A stretch of DNA of 64,000 nucleotides from JACCTI01 sp038237435 (GTDB lineage Bacteria > Verrucomicrobiota > Verrucomicrobiia > Chthoniobacterales > UBA10450). The notes under the pieces are model-generated. The model was not told where the DNA came from, did not search any database, and worked only from the letters and a program-made list of their open reading frames with translations. Both the position numbers and the translations under genes were made by a program. Below, piece after piece: positions 51,446 through 61,199 of the stretch (position 1 is the first letter of the stretch; every line of letters starts with the position of its first letter). The stretch is taken from NCBI GenBank assembly GCA_038237435.1, contig JBBRYT010000005.1, positions 124,001-188,000 of the forward strand. Reading direction: 5' to 3'.

Positions 51446-52570
51446 TTAATCCGAGTGCGGCAATACGTTCTTATAATGCCAGCGCTCGTTTCTGCGCTCG
51501 ATAACGGGAAAAACGGTTTTGAGCCAAAGTTTGGTAAGGATCAGGCTTAGGCGGCAAAGACTTTTCCATCTTTGCCTCAATCCGATCGAGCGATCACCGG
51601 CGTAGTAGTCGTGTTCCAGAGTATTCTCGAGCAGCATTTCCATCCCGGCCCAACGCGCCTCTTTCAGATCTTGCGCGGGCCAGCGTTCCGCCGGTAATTG
51701 ATATAGGTCACGCAACATTTGAAGATAGGCCTTAATTCCTTCTCTCTTTTGCCACACAAGCCGCTCGCGGTATCGCTTCACCCAAGTCTCAAAAGCAGTA
51801 TGCGCATAGGCCTGGCTCATGTTCTCGGCATGGACACGATACTTCACCAAAGATCGGTCCAAGTGGACGCAATCGCCTAACAGCATGGCACGCATGTGCA
51901 GCGGGTTGTCTTCAAGAATAAGATTATCGGTCAACGGACCAAAGCGATCAAACACCGAGCGAGAGAGAGTAAGGGACGCAGCCAGTGCTCCGCCACTAAA
52001 TCGCTTCCGAACACCTTCTTCCAAAGTGTCGAAGGACCGGGCTTTGCGACCAGGCGTGCCTCGTAGTATTCCTTCTTCGTCAATCTCTTCTAGGTCCGAG
52101 TAAATGGCGTGTGCCTTCTTACCAGACGTCAACCAAGCGTCGACCGTCAGGCGAGTGCGCTCGGGAAGAGAAATATCGTCTCCGTTGGCGAGGAGAATTA
52201 GGTCCCCTTTGGATTCTTTGAGGCAGGCATTCAACTGGCTGCCAATACCTACATTGTGCACATTCCGATTAAGCGATACGGTGTGAGGACCCTTATAGCC
52301 GGCCGCCATCTCCTGCATAATCTCAAACGTCCTATCCAACGATCCATCGTCAGATAGAAAGATCTCCAGTGGAGAGTAGTCTTGCGCGAAAGCTCCCTCG
52401 ATAGCGGATTTGATATACTTCTCCTCGTTATACGCGTAGATAACGAAGGTTACAAGGGGAGTAAGACTTGCAGAATGCTCGCCCGAAGTCAATGCTTGGA
52501 CGTTCGATGGTAGATTCGTATTACCCTTCCTTCGGCTAGCGAGCTGCGCTTCCAATTCCTCGAAGTCCAA
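51446..52570 (-). CDS. Glycosyltransferase family 2
   Basis: A 374-residue GT2 enzyme. After a hydrophilic N-terminus of about 40 residues come LVTFVIYAYNEEKYIKSAIEGAF, IFLSDDGSLDRTF near residue 74 and DLILLANGDDISLPER near residue 122 (D-D metal site). Its start overlaps the end of the neighbouring GT2 gene by 35 nt, so a later start is possible. Confidence 0.85.
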   Translation of the reverse strand: MDFEELEAQLASRRKGNTNLPSNVQALTSGEHSASLTPLVTFVIYAYNEEKYIKSAIEGAFAQDYSPLEIFLSDDGSLDRTFEIMQEMAAGYKGPHTVSLNRNVHNVGIGSQLNACLKESKGDLILLANGDDISLPERTRLTVDAWLTSGKKAHAIYSDLEEIDEEGILRGTPGRKARSFDTLEEGVRKRFSGGALAASLTLSRSVFDRFGPLTDNLILEDNPLHMRAMLLGDCVHLDRSLVKYRVHAENMSQAYAHTAFETWVKRYRERLVWQKREGIKAYLQMLRDLYQLPAERWPAQDLKEARWAGMEMLLENTLEHDYYAGDRSIGLRQRWKSLCRLSLILTKLWLKTVFPVIERRNERWHYKNVLPHSD

Positions 52571-53627
52571 GGTGCTTCAACAATGTTCGCAGCGGCGCCC
52601 GTAATGTATGGGATACTTGCGTCCCGACAGCAACGGGATACTGGAGGCAATACCTGGCGGTGCGCCAAAGCGACTTCGGTCTCTTCAGCATATATAATGC
52701 GTTACTTGGATATCGCAGCATTAAGTAGACGATACTGGCAGCGTTCGAGACGCAACGTTCGCGTTCAACATATCCGTACACTTGTTTATCCATCTCGTAG
52801 ATTTTCGAAAATGTTTTCAAGCTTTCCGCGCACATCCTGATCGGAGTAATAGATGAATATATCCCCTCTAAGGTAACGTTGTGGACAGAAGTTATTTCGT
52901 CCAGAAATACGGCAGGACCTTCTTTCAAGTAAAGCGCGACTATCGCCATGTCGGCGTTCAACACTCCGGAAACCCAAGATGGGTATCGAACATAGTTGTT
53001 TCTAAGCAAGAACGTTGAAGTGTGAGAGATCTGCCAAGGGATCAAGATGGCATCTTCCGGCCCATAGAAACGTTTCACTACCTTAGGCCTTCTTTCGCAC
53101 GTTTGCCCGTAGCTCCCATCTTCAGCCCGCCGGGCCTCACTTACAGCTGTAAAGCATAACGAGCTATCTGGATTGGCTTCTAGGAGAGCCGTCTGTAGAG
53201 CCAATTTTTGCGGATGGATCCAATAATCATCTCCTTCGAGGAGAGCGATATATCTTCCGCGACATGCATTCAGAATCGCCAGGTTGCAGGTTGGGCTCGT
53301 CGCTAACCCCGGAATCGCCTGCCATAGGTTGCGATCGGCCAGGATGAGTCGAATCTGCTCAGGAAGTCTTTCTTGGTATCGGCAAATGATTTCTCTAGTT
53401 CCATCGGTTGAATAATCATCACTAATAACAATTTCGAAAGGGAACGGTGTCTCCTGCACGAGAATACTTTCGAGAGCCTTCTCGATTGACTTAGCATGGT
53501 TGTAGGTAACCAACGCCACACTCACAAGTGGTGCGTGGTTAGTTTTCGGATCGCTAACCTCGGTAATATGCTTCTCGACGAGATCGTTCAGCGCATGACC
53601 AAACGTTGTAGAAATGTCGATCTCCAT
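52536..53627 (-). CDS. Glycosyltransferase family 2
   Basis: A protein of about 363 residues starting from the ATG at 53627 (MEIDIST). The longer frame to 53687 would run into the aminotransferase stop at 53659 and carries no family features. Landmarks are LVSVALVTYNHAKSIEKALESIL, IVISDDYSTDGTREI near residue 66 and RYIALLEGDDYWIHPQKL near residue 125. The E-G-D-D-Y-W motif is typical of GT2 enzymes in O-antigen clusters. Confidence 0.86.
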   Translation of the reverse strand: MEIDISTTFGHALNDLVEKHITEVSDPKTNHAPLVSVALVTYNHAKSIEKALESILVQETPFPFEIVISDDYSTDGTREIICRYQERLPEQIRLILADRNLWQAIPGLATSPTCNLAILNACRGRYIALLEGDDYWIHPQKLALQTALLEANPDSSLCFTAVSEARRAEDGSYGQTCERRPKVVKRFYGPEDAILIPWQISHTSTFLLRNNYVRYPSWVSGVLNADMAIVALYLKEGPAVFLDEITSVHNVTLEGIYSSITPIRMCAESLKTFSKIYEMDKQVYGYVERERCVSNAASIVYLMLRYPSNALYMLKRPKSLWRTARYCLQYPVAVGTQVSHTLRAPLRTLLKHLGLRGIGSAAR

Positions 53628-53658
53628 AACGGCAAACAAGTAACGTGGGATGCAGCCA

Positions 53659-54801
53659 CTAACGCTTGGCCGCCGATACGGCAGCACGTATGATCAAACA
53701 AACCTCTCTAACCATATCAGGAGACACTGCCGAGCCGGTTGGAAGAACGAGCACCCGATCTGCCAACTTCGTGGTTTGAGGCAGTACCGCTCCCGCGTTT
53801 GGGAACAGACTGCAATATGGCTCCATTCGATGGCAACCTGGATAGAAATATCGACGGGCAATAATGTTGTTGTCGTGTAGATGCTGTAAGAGCCGGTCGC
53901 GACTTATGGGGCAGGCTTCGGAGTCTATTTCCGCGACTATGTATTGGAAGTTATTGCTTTCGGACTCATCATACTCAATAATCGCGACACCCGGCATACC
54001 GGCTAGCTCCGCACGATAGACCTCATAGTTGTTCCTGTTAGTTTCGATAAACGCGTCGATACTCTCCAGATTCGTTAGCCCCATCGCCGCCGAGATCTCG
54101 TTCATCTTGCCGTTGACGCCGAGATACTCGACCTGGTCGTAGCCGGTAAATCCAAAATTCTTCATTAAGCGCATCTTCGCAGCCAGGTCGTCATCGTTGG
54201 TAGCGACCATCCCGCCTTCGAAGGTATTGACGAATTTTGTGGCGTGGAAACTGAAGACCTCCGCGCGACCAAAACCACCGATCATCTTGCCCTCGTGCGT
54301 ACACCCAAATGCGTGGGACGCATCAAACATGAGTTGCAGTCGGTGCTTGGAGGCGAGGGCTTCAAGCGAGTCGATATTACATGCGCGCCCCCAGAGATGA
54401 ACGCCAAGGATGCCCGTTGTACGCGGAGTTATGAGCGCTTCGATTTGCGATGGATCGATATTATGGGTCGTCGGCTCAATGTCACAAAACACTGGAGTAA
54501 TCTCCTGCCACTGGAGCGCATGGGCGGTAGCGATGAAAGTGAATGAAGGAATTATTACTTCCCCGCGCAGCCCTAAAGCCCGTATGGCAATCTCCAGCCC
54601 TACAGTCGCATTACACATCGCGATGCAGTGCCGCACCTGGAGAAAGTCCGCCACACGCTGCTCAAATTCGCGGACGTATCGCCCTGCATTGGAGAGCCAG
54701 CGTCGATCTAAGATATCGTCTACGCGACGCATAAAGGTCTGCCGATTGCCGATGTTCGGCCGGCCTACAAACAACTGCTCAGTAAACGGAGTCATTCTCA
54801 A
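53659..54801 (-). CDS. DegT/DnrJ/EryC1 aminotransferase (4-keto-6-deoxyhexose type)
   Basis: A 380-residue PLP enzyme. It has RRWLSNAGRYVREFEQRVADFL near residue 33, EVIIPSFTFIATAHAL near residue 80 and FDASHAFGCTHEGKMIG near residue 157. FSFHATKFVNTFEGGMVATN near residue 182 contains the Schiff-base lysine in A-T-K. The pattern fits aminotransferases that make dTDP- or GDP-4-amino-4,6-dideoxy sugars. The product could be the acceptor for the NeuD-like and GNAT acyltransferases at 57585-58891, and gmd could supply a GDP-linked substrate. It is ATGA-coupled to the downstream methyltransferase. Confidence 0.83.
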   Translation of the reverse strand: MRMTPFTEQLFVGRPNIGNRQTFMRRVDDILDRRWLSNAGRYVREFEQRVADFLQVRHCIAMCNATVGLEIAIRALGLRGEVIIPSFTFIATAHALQWQEITPVFCDIEPTTHNIDPSQIEALITPRTTGILGVHLWGRACNIDSLEALASKHRLQLMFDASHAFGCTHEGKMIGGFGRAEVFSFHATKFVNTFEGGMVATNDDDLAAKMRLMKNFGFTGYDQVEYLGVNGKMNEISAAMGLTNLESIDAFIETNRNNYEVYRAELAGMPGVAIIEYDESESNNFQYIVAEIDSEACPISRDRLLQHLHDNNIIARRYFYPGCHRMEPYCSLFPNAGAVLPQTTKLADRVLVLPTGSAVSPDMVREVCLIIRAAVSAAKR

Positions 54802-55517
54802 ACCCTCTGCGCGACAAAGATGTAGGCTGACACCTTTAGACCGTAAAAGTCGTCGTTCTGATGTCCTATTCCCAACGGCACAAACGAAGGGCTCAGGAGT
54901 CGAGCAACATCGTCACGGCTGCTGGCTACCATAAACCGCAGCCCATTTCGCAAATTGAATGGATCATTGCGAATGATCATCGAGCCATCGGGTAGCGCGT
55001 CGCCTCCCGAAAGCACCGCATTATCCGGATCGGGCAGATTTGCTACGAGGATGCCGCCAGGGCGCACGACGCGAGCAAGCTCACCCACAACCTCTTCCCA
55101 CGCCGTATTGGAATCCATGTAGTAGAAACTGGAACATGAGAGAACATAATCGAAAAAAGCGGTGGGGTACAGGAGCTCAGTATTTCGGCTCGCTTTGAAG
55201 GAGACATTCCAGTCCTGCTCTCGCGCAATCTGTTCAAGATCGGCTATCATTACGGCGGAGATCTCGGTGGCGTGCACCTCGAATCCCAGATGAAGCAGAA
55301 GCGGCAGGTTGCGACCGTCACCGCAACTCAAATCGAGGACACGCGCGCCTCTGTATTTCAATTTGTCGATCTTAAGGCCTGGATAGTTTCCGCCCGCTAG
55401 AGTCCTGACCACCCATTCGGTTGGAAAGCGCCCAGAATGCCTTGTCTGATAAAATCCATGCCATCCCTTAGCATTTAAAGCGTTTGCGGAACCGGGCGGA
55501 CATTCATTAGCGGACAT
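54798..55517 (-). CDS. Class I SAM-dependent methyltransferase
   Basis: A 239-residue methyltransferase. GARVLDLSCGDGRNLPLLLHLGFEVHATEIS near residue 57 contains motif I and the acidic residue. FDYVLSCSSFYYMDSNTAWEEVVGELARVVRPGGILVANLPDPDN near residue 122 is the methyltransferase-11 core. The N-terminus GWHGFYQTRHSGRFPTEWVVR is typical of a sugar-cluster subgroup. The acceptor is unknown. Confidence 0.83.
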   Translation of the reverse strand: MSANECPPGSANALNAKGWHGFYQTRHSGRFPTEWVVRTLAGGNYPGLKIDKLKYRGARVLDLSCGDGRNLPLLLHLGFEVHATEISAVMIADLEQIAREQDWNVSFKASRNTELLYPTAFFDYVLSCSSFYYMDSNTAWEEVVGELARVVRPGGILVANLPDPDNAVLSGGDALPDGSMIIRNDPFNLRNGLRFMVASSRDDVARLLSPSFVPLGIGHQNDDFYGLKVSAYIFVAQRV

Positions 55518-55564
55518 AGGAGCTTCGCGAAGTGTTTCCTGTTACGGATGCTCAATCCCCTGCT

Positions 55565-56527
55565 CTACCTCGAGCTACGCAGCACAGCGTAACCAAAACC
55601 ATCGCGTCCCATGGAATTGCCACAGTAAAAAAGGTAGGTCTTAGCTTCCACTTCCAAGAGACTCGGATAAGACACCATTTCCGAGTCCCATCCACTCGAT
55701 GATTTGGTTAACCCTCCGGAACCATCCGCTCTATGCCACGTAATTAGATCGTCGCTCCGAGCGTAGCCAATGCCATATCCTCTTTGTGGGTTTCGGAAGT
55801 CCACGCCATGTCGATACGAAAACCACATATGATAGCAATCACCGAGACATAGAACGGCTGGTCTTGCCTGGCATTCGTTTTCGTCCAGCGTAGGAACAGA
55901 GGGTATTCCGTCACGTTGCCATTGGATCGCGTCATCAGAAATCGCATGAAACAATCGATAAATACTTTCCATCCGGCCACCATGATTCACCCACGCCGTT
56001 CCAGCTAGATACCATAAATGATAACGGTCACCGACGGGCATGACGAACGGGCTGCCGTGCACAAAAGGTTCCTGTGGGGTGCGTGTAATTATCGGCCCCA
56101 GCGCATACCGTTCAAAGGAGGAACCACCGTCATCGCTAATCGCCAGCCCGATCGCTGACTGCCACGGAACCCCGCGAGTCCGCGCCCATCCCACGTAATA
56201 AAGCCATATTTCTCCCCCTTTTCGGATAACACAGCAAGGCATAACGCCGAATTCGTCGAACGTACCTGGATCTCCCAGCGGCAAAACAGGGCGATCATGA
56301 ACATAAAGAATTTTTTGGGGATCATCACGATCCACATCCAGAAAGGTGGTGTAGCTGACAAAATCCCCGGAAGGCTCTGGTGCTGGGCGGCACGTGAAAT
56401 AGATCCGAATTTTATCTTCCAGCAAAAGGGGCGACGGAACTTGCGCGTAGGCGTGCATCCATTCATAGCGGCCGTCGGCTACGAAAATCCGACCCTGTTT
56501 CTGCCAATTAAACTTTGCTGCACTCAC
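55565..56527 (-). CDS. Five-bladed beta-propeller protein (glycoside hydrolase-like)
   Basis: A 320-residue protein with repeated blade signatures: IRIYFTCR, IWLYYVGWARTR, AISDDGGSSFERY, YHLWYLAGTAWV, ISDDAIQWQRDG, YHMWFSYRHGVDF and TYLFYCGNSMGRDGFGYAV. This is the pattern of the GH43/GH32/GH130-type five-bladed propeller superfamily. There is no signal peptide, so it acts in the cytoplasm, perhaps as a phosphorylase- or transferase-like enzyme or a glycan-binding protein. The family recurs in LPS/EPS clusters without a firm function. Confidence 0.65.
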   Translation of the reverse strand: MSAAKFNWQKQGRIFVADGRYEWMHAYAQVPSPLLLEDKIRIYFTCRPAPEPSGDFVSYTTFLDVDRDDPQKILYVHDRPVLPLGDPGTFDEFGVMPCCVIRKGGEIWLYYVGWARTRGVPWQSAIGLAISDDGGSSFERYALGPIITRTPQEPFVHGSPFVMPVGDRYHLWYLAGTAWVNHGGRMESIYRLFHAISDDAIQWQRDGIPSVPTLDENECQARPAVLCLGDCYHMWFSYRHGVDFRNPQRGYGIGYARSDDLITWHRADGSGGLTKSSSGWDSEMVSYPSLLEVEAKTYLFYCGNSMGRDGFGYAVLRSSR

Positions 56528-56569
56528 CTGCGCGATGCTAAGATCTCGAAGAAGATTTGACGTGAATGC

Positions 56570-57595
56570 TCAGGAGAACAATTTGTTCCGTAATTCTTCC
56601 TCGGCTGCCTTTCGTACTGCCACGTCCAGCCACTGATGCATGCTGAGGCCAGCTATTTGACGTGCTTCTTGAGCGAGCTTCTTTGTCTCCTCTGTCACAC
56701 CCTCGAGCTGGCCGAAATAACGTGTCCAATGACTACCACCGCGAGCGCTCGGAATCTGCAAATGATAATTCGGAGTCGGAGCAGACGATGCCACTCTAAA
56801 GTCGATTACGAAGAATGCTCCCATCAAAATCCATTCCACGCGTACTTCACTCGCCGTTGGTGGGAGTGACGACAGCGGAACCTCGCATTTCAAAAGGGGG
56901 TTCGAGTTAGCCATAATTTTTCCGAACTGAGTGTCTTTCAACCACGGCCCTAGGCCCTCGTCGCCGACAACAACTTTACCTCCTGGACGAACCACACGAG
57001 CCAACTCCGAGAGGCAGCGTGGAATGTCGGCAAACGTATTGATTCCTCCAAAGTGGTGAGCAGCATCGAAAGCGTGGTCGCGGAACGGCAAATAACTTCC
57101 ATTGGCGACGGAAAATTCGGTGTGCACGGTAATGCCCTGAAGCTTGCCCACCGCTTTGGCGAGTAGCTTGGGAGTTAATTCCTGTAGATAGAGCCGTCCG
57201 GTCGCGTCCAGTCGGCGGAGGATATGCTCGGCACCGCGTCCCGTGCCGCAGCCGATCTCCAAAACTTTCGAGTCGGGTTTCAGCTCAAGCAGGTCCACCA
57301 TTCGTTCACGAACACTGTCTTCGTTCGCATAGTAGGTCTCAAACGGAAGCGGCGCATACCTGTCATAATCATCTGCTATGCTTTCGTACGAGTCACGAGT
57401 TTCTGCATCAGCCTTAGCCAAATCACGCGGCCAAGTGAAATCAGGAATGCCATTGCAAATTCGGTAATGGTGTTCGCCGTCCACAGCGACAAGCTCTCCC
57501 TGCAAGACCGCGTCGCCCTCTTGCGCGGTACAATGCAAAGCTAGCGGGCTGCCAGTCGCCGGACAGCGATAAAAATTTGCTTCGTTAATGTGCAC
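56570..57595 (-). CDS. SAM-dependent methyltransferase with Trm112-like N-terminus
   Basis: A 341-residue protein. Residues 1-55 look like a Trm112-type small domain (YRCPATGSPL and YRICNGIPDF), lacking the full set of zinc cysteines. The methyltransferase core has SKVLEIGCGTGRGAEHIL near residue 108, then FDAAHHFGGINTFADIPRCLSELARVVRPGGKVVVGDEG near residue 175. It probably methylates a sugar or lipid-linked intermediate. It overlaps the upstream GNAT gene by 11 nt. Confidence 0.82.
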   Translation of the reverse strand: MHINEANFYRCPATGSPLALHCTAQEGDAVLQGELVAVDGEHHYRICNGIPDFTWPRDLAKADAETRDSYESIADDYDRYAPLPFETYYANEDSVRERMVDLLELKPDSKVLEIGCGTGRGAEHILRRLDATGRLYLQELTPKLLAKAVGKLQGITVHTEFSVANGSYLPFRDHAFDAAHHFGGINTFADIPRCLSELARVVRPGGKVVVGDEGLGPWLKDTQFGKIMANSNPLLKCEVPLSSLPPTASEVRVEWILMGAFFVIDFRVASSAPTPNYHLQIPSARGGSHWTRYFGQLEGVTEETKKLAQEARQIAGLSMHQWLDVAVRKAAEEELRNKLFS

Positions 57596-58214
57596 GGGAT
57601 TCTATGCGTTGGCCGAAATACTCATGGTTGAGCATTTCGTAATGTTTTAGGTCATGCCAGACGTCATCTTTCTGGAAAGCCTCCACCTCCTCCCCAACGT
57701 AACGAAAATTGAGCCGCTGCGCGACGGCGCCGGAGGGAGGATTATCGGTCGCGTGGTAAACAACCACCTTATGGAAACCGAGGTTTTCAAATGCGAACTG
57801 CAAGACTCTATCACAAGCCTCAGTGGCGTAGCCAAAGCCTTGCCAATCGGAGGCTAACCAGTAAGCCAATTCGGTGCGATTCAATGTCCAACAGCGATGC
57901 GTGCGACGCACATCAATCAGGGAAACAATACCGACTACCTCTTCGCGCCGTACGATCACCCAGTGGAACGCCTTGCCGTGCTCTTGCGCTTCGATCAATC
58001 CGCACAGCATGCTCTTCGTAACCTCCTTGCTCGGGTGTGGATCCCACGCGAGAAACCGGGTAATGCGCGCATCAGTAACGTATGGCCAAAGAGCGTTAAC
58101 ATCCTCCAGACTCGGCGCCCGCAGCTCCAGGCGCTCGGTGCGCAACAGATACCCATCTGGAAAGTCGGGCAACGCGAATGGATGGGGCGCTGCTGTTGAC
58201 GTAGCGGATATCAT
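57585..58214 (-). CDS. RimJ/RimL-type GNAT acetyltransferase
   Basis: A 209-residue GNAT protein. It starts with the RimJ/L pattern LLRTERLELRAPSLEDVNALWPYV. It has AYWLASDWQGFGYATEACDRVLQFAFENLGFHKVVVYHATDNPPSG from about residue 117, where G-x-G-Y-A-T-E-A is the acyl-CoA-binding loop. In this setting it may acylate the amino sugar made by the DegT enzyme, possibly with the acyl group carried by the small acyl carrier protein at 61196-61441. It is ATGA-coupled to the NeuD-like gene. Confidence 0.8.
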   Translation of the reverse strand: MISATSTAAPHPFALPDFPDGYLLRTERLELRAPSLEDVNALWPYVTDARITRFLAWDPHPSKEVTKSMLCGLIEAQEHGKAFHWVIVRREEVVGIVSLIDVRRTHRCWTLNRTELAYWLASDWQGFGYATEACDRVLQFAFENLGFHKVVVYHATDNPPSGAVAQRLNFRYVGEEVEAFQKDDVWHDLKHYEMLNHEYFGQRIESRAH

Positions 58215-58891
58215 AACTGAGCAAAGTTCGACATACGCAGGAATTGATAGCTGCTTAGCCGAAAAGGCTTCGTGTTCTCAGCCAAGAAGACTTGCCGATC
58301 ATCCGTGCATTTCGTGATCAAGGTGTTCGCACCAATGAAGTTTTCGTCCCCGATGACAACATTGTGGGCGACGGTCGCGTTTACCGCGAAAAAGCAGTTC
58401 TTTCCTACCGTGACTACGCCCGAAATATTCGCACACGAAGTAAGCCAGCAGTGATCGCCAATGGTGCTGTGATGACCTATCATCGCGCCGCTCCATACAA
58501 ATACATTGTTCCCCAGCCGAACGCGCGGATGGATCATGACGTGATTCATGATGAAACAATTCTCCCCATGCTCGCAATCCTCTGGCAAACCGGACTGCGG
58601 ATGGATGTAGGAGATGAGTGAATAGCCTTTCGCTTTAGCTTCAGCACACTTGCGGGCGCGGAGCGCATTTAGTTCCTGATAACCGAGAGCAACGAACATG
58701 GCGTATTGGTCGGGCGGATAGAGCTTCTCGACTTCCTCGAAAGCTGCCACGGGCAGCCCTTGCCACTGTTCGCCCGGGATAAAGCTGCGATCCACCGTGC
58801 ATGCCACGACTTCGTAGTCGCTCTCGTGCTGGAAGAAGTAGAGCAGCACTTCGGCGATCTTGCCGGTACCGAAAAGAACGATCCGTTTCAT
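58211..58891 (-). CDS. NeuD/PglD-family sugar acyltransferase (left-handed beta-helix)
   Basis: A 226-residue protein. The N-terminal Rossmann-like PglD_N domain begins MKRIVLFGTGKIAEVLLYFF. From about residue 95 hexapeptide rungs follow: GENCFIMNHVMIHPRVRLGNNVFVWSGAMIGHHSTIGDHCWL and beyond. Such enzymes transfer acyl groups from CoA to amino or hydroxy groups of nucleotide sugars. It lies between a GNAT and an adenylating enzyme, both coupled by ATGA overlaps. Confidence 0.83.
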   Translation of the reverse strand: MKRIVLFGTGKIAEVLLYFFQHESDYEVVACTVDRSFIPGEQWQGLPVAAFEEVEKLYPPDQYAMFVALGYQELNALRARKCAEAKAKGYSLISYIHPQSGLPEDCEHGENCFIMNHVMIHPRVRLGNNVFVWSGAMIGHHSTIGDHCWLTSCANISGVVTVGKNCFFAVNATVAHNVVIGDENFIGANTLITKCTDDRQVFLAENTKPFRLSSYQFLRMSNFAQL

Positions 58892-60438
58892 ACTGCGGAG
58901 GAGGGCATGCTCTGAAGAGCGAGGCGATCTATCTTCCCATTGGCGTTCTTCGGAAGCACCTCAAGGACCGTGACTCGCTTCGGCACCATGTAGGGCGGGA
59001 CGATCTTTGCAACGCTTTCGATCAATTCTTCGGACTCGGCAGGCACAGCCAGGGAAGCGAAACCGTGAATTTGTCCGAGCCCGTCTCCGAGGTTGCGGTA
59101 AATGACTGCGCATTCTTTGACACCGTCCACGGTGCCAAGTGCGGCTTCGATTTCCTCCAACTCGATCCGATATCCCATGTGTTTGATTTGGAAATCTGCG
59201 CGCCCTTTGAAGTGCAAGCGCCCCTCAGAATCGCGACGGACAAGATCGCCGGTGCGATAACCAATATCGCTAAACCGGTGATGGGTGGGGTTCTGGACAA
59301 AGGCCTGGGTCGTGCGCTCTGGGTCATTGTAGTAACCGAGACCTACGTCAGGTCCGCGAAGGAAAAGCTCCCCCGCGTTTTCTCCCCCACCGTCCGAAAG
59401 GATCTCGTAATCGAAATTCGGCGCGAGAAATCCAAGAGTCGCGAGCGCCTGCATATCTTTGAAATCGGAAGGTCCAATCGTGTGCGCGGAACAGATACAG
59501 GTGCATTCCGTCGGTCCGTAGACGTTTTCCAATTGCGCTCGGTGACCGAGTAGATCGTAAAGCAGCTTTAGCTTCGACTTCGGGAACCCTTCGCCGCCGA
59601 AGATAATTTTCCGGATCGCAGGGAAGTCGCTTGCGCCAAGCGCCCGCGTGGTCAGCAGGTAGACGAGGAGAGACGGGACGGAAAACCAGACGGTGCAAAG
59701 CATCCTGTTTATAACTCCAACTAACCCCCGAGGGTCACGCGCCTGCTCCGAGGAGATCGGCACCATGGAAGCACCGGAAAAAATCGCGGCGTAGAAGTCA
59801 AAAACAGAATTATCGAAGTAAATCGGATTTGCGTTCGAGAGAATATCGCTGGGTCTGATCTCGAAGCGATCTTGCGCCCAATCGATAAAGTTTAAAACAT
59901 TCGCGTGAGACATGACGGCTCCCTTCGGGATCCCGGTAGAACCCGAAGTGAACATTATATAAGCTGGATCGGCACCTGTAACTGCACCGAGGTCCGGTAG
60001 ATCGGAGGTTTCAAGGGCGTCGAGTTCCGCCAAGATCTCCACTTGCCGCATTTGAACCACCATAGCCTCCCCTTTTAGCACATCGACTGCGTGCGGTAGT
60101 TCGGTATAGCTGTTGAGAATTGCCTTCGGTTCACAGGTCTCAAGGATCTTACGCAACCGTTCCCAGGGACTGTCGGGATCAAGATTGGTATAGAGAAGGC
60201 CGACTTTGAGGCACGCTAGCATAGAGGCGAATGCGGCTGGTGACTTATCGTGAAACATCGCTACGACATCACCACGCTGTAGACCACGCTGAAGGAGAAG
60301 ACGCGCAATCTGATTTGAGAGATGATCTAGTTGAAGGTAACTGGTGATTCCGCGCTCGGGCTCCCGCAACGCGGCGCGTTCAGCATGAACCGCTGCAGTT
60401 TCCCTAAACTTTAAACCGAGATTCGAGATATAGGGCAT
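58888..60438 (-). CDS. Stand-alone amino acid/acyl adenylating enzyme (NRPS A-domain-like)
   Basis: A 516-residue ANL-superfamily enzyme. The P-loop-like core is YIMFTSGSTGIPKGAVMSHANV near residue 167. NVYGPTECTC near residue 305 is motif A5, GYRTGDLVRRDSEGRLHFKGRADFQIKHMGYRIELEEIEAAL near residue 395 is A7-A8, and the catalytic lysine is in NANGKIDRLAL near residue 505. It is closest in style to DltA and free-standing A-domains that load a carrier protein. The carrier at 61196-61441 and the reductase between them suggest activation and modification of an acyl or aminoacyl group that is then transferred to a sugar. Confidence 0.85.
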   Translation of the reverse strand: MPYISNLGLKFRETAAVHAERAALREPERGITSYLQLDHLSNQIARLLLQRGLQRGDVVAMFHDKSPAAFASMLACLKVGLLYTNLDPDSPWERLRKILETCEPKAILNSYTELPHAVDVLKGEAMVVQMRQVEILAELDALETSDLPDLGAVTGADPAYIMFTSGSTGIPKGAVMSHANVLNFIDWAQDRFEIRPSDILSNANPIYFDNSVFDFYAAIFSGASMVPISSEQARDPRGLVGVINRMLCTVWFSVPSLLVYLLTTRALGASDFPAIRKIIFGGEGFPKSKLKLLYDLLGHRAQLENVYGPTECTCICSAHTIGPSDFKDMQALATLGFLAPNFDYEILSDGGGENAGELFLRGPDVGLGYYNDPERTTQAFVQNPTHHRFSDIGYRTGDLVRRDSEGRLHFKGRADFQIKHMGYRIELEEIEAALGTVDGVKECAVIYRNLGDGLGQIHGFASLAVPAESEELIESVAKIVPPYMVPKRVTVLEVLPKNANGKIDRLALQSMPSSAV

Positions 60439-60449
60439 GCCTTCCTAGG

Positions 60450-61199
60450 CTAAATTACTAAGCCGCCGTCGACTTCAATTACTGCGCCGTTCACGTAGTC
60501 GTTCTCTATGATAAAGCGAACAGTTTGGAAAATATGCTCTACCTCACCCAATCGTCGGAGAGGGATTTGCTGTTTCAACTTTGCGATGATGGCTTCACTC
60601 AGAGCCGCTTGGGTCGACGGGGTATCCATAAAACCCGGCGCAATCGAAGCGAAACGGATTCCGAAACCTCCTAGTTCCTTTGACCAGGTGCGAGTCAGTG
60701 CATTAACTCCTGCCTTGGCGGCTGAATAGGCGGACTGACCGGCGTTTCCCCGCGCAGAAATCGAACTCATAGTGATCACAACGCCTTTTTTCCGCCGTTT
60801 CAGCATTCGGTCAACGACCTGGCTGGTGACATAAAATACTGAAGACAGATTAGCGGCGAGGACCTGCTGCCATGCTTCTGTGGAATGCACGCGATTATCT
60901 TTCTCGGTCACATTGATTAGCGGAGCGCTGTAAATGAGTCCCGCATTGTTCACGAGCACATCGATGTCTAGTCCATCCTTTTCCAATGCGACGACGGCAT
61001 CCGCCACCGCAGTCGGCTCCGTTACATCGCAGCGATAGCAATTGACACCGGGAAGCGCAGCGACAAGCTCTCCATAAGCGGCCTCGTCACGCTCAAACAC
61101 CGCGACGCGCTTCGCTTTACCGGCGAGGTTTTCCACCAGATAGCGTCCGATGCCCCGTCCGCCGCCGGTAACCAGCACCTGAGTCTCAGAAAGATTCAT
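60450..61199 (-). CDS. Short-chain dehydrogenase/reductase (FabG-like)
   Basis: A 249-residue classical SDR. It has VLVTGGGRGIGRYLVENL near residue 8, LVNNAGLIYSAP near residue 83, ITMSSISARG near residue 142 and SAYSAAKAGVNAL (Y-x-x-x-K) near residue 156. The last residues GAVIEVDGGLVI are typical of FabG-type enzymes. It probably reduces a 3-keto group on a carrier-bound acyl chain, or a sugar keto group. Its start overlaps the stop of the carrier protein gene (ATGA at 61196-61199). Confidence 0.85.
   Translation of the reverse strand: MNLSETQVLVTGGGRGIGRYLVENLAGKAKRVAVFERDEAAYGELVAALPGVNCYRCDVTEPTAVADAVVALEKDGLDIDVLVNNAGLIYSAPLINVTEKDNRVHSTEAWQQVLAANLSSVFYVTSQVVDRMLKRRKKGVVITMSSISARGNAGQSAYSAAKAGVNALTRTWSKELGGFGIRFASIAPGFMDTPSTQAALSEAIIAKLKQQIPLRRLGEVEHIFQTVRFIIENDYVNGAVIEVDGGLVI

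Noticed and set aside
58801..59553. Long plus-strand open frame of 250 codons opposite the adenylating enzyme
   Set aside because: It is antisense to a well-supported gene and shows no protein-like motifs.
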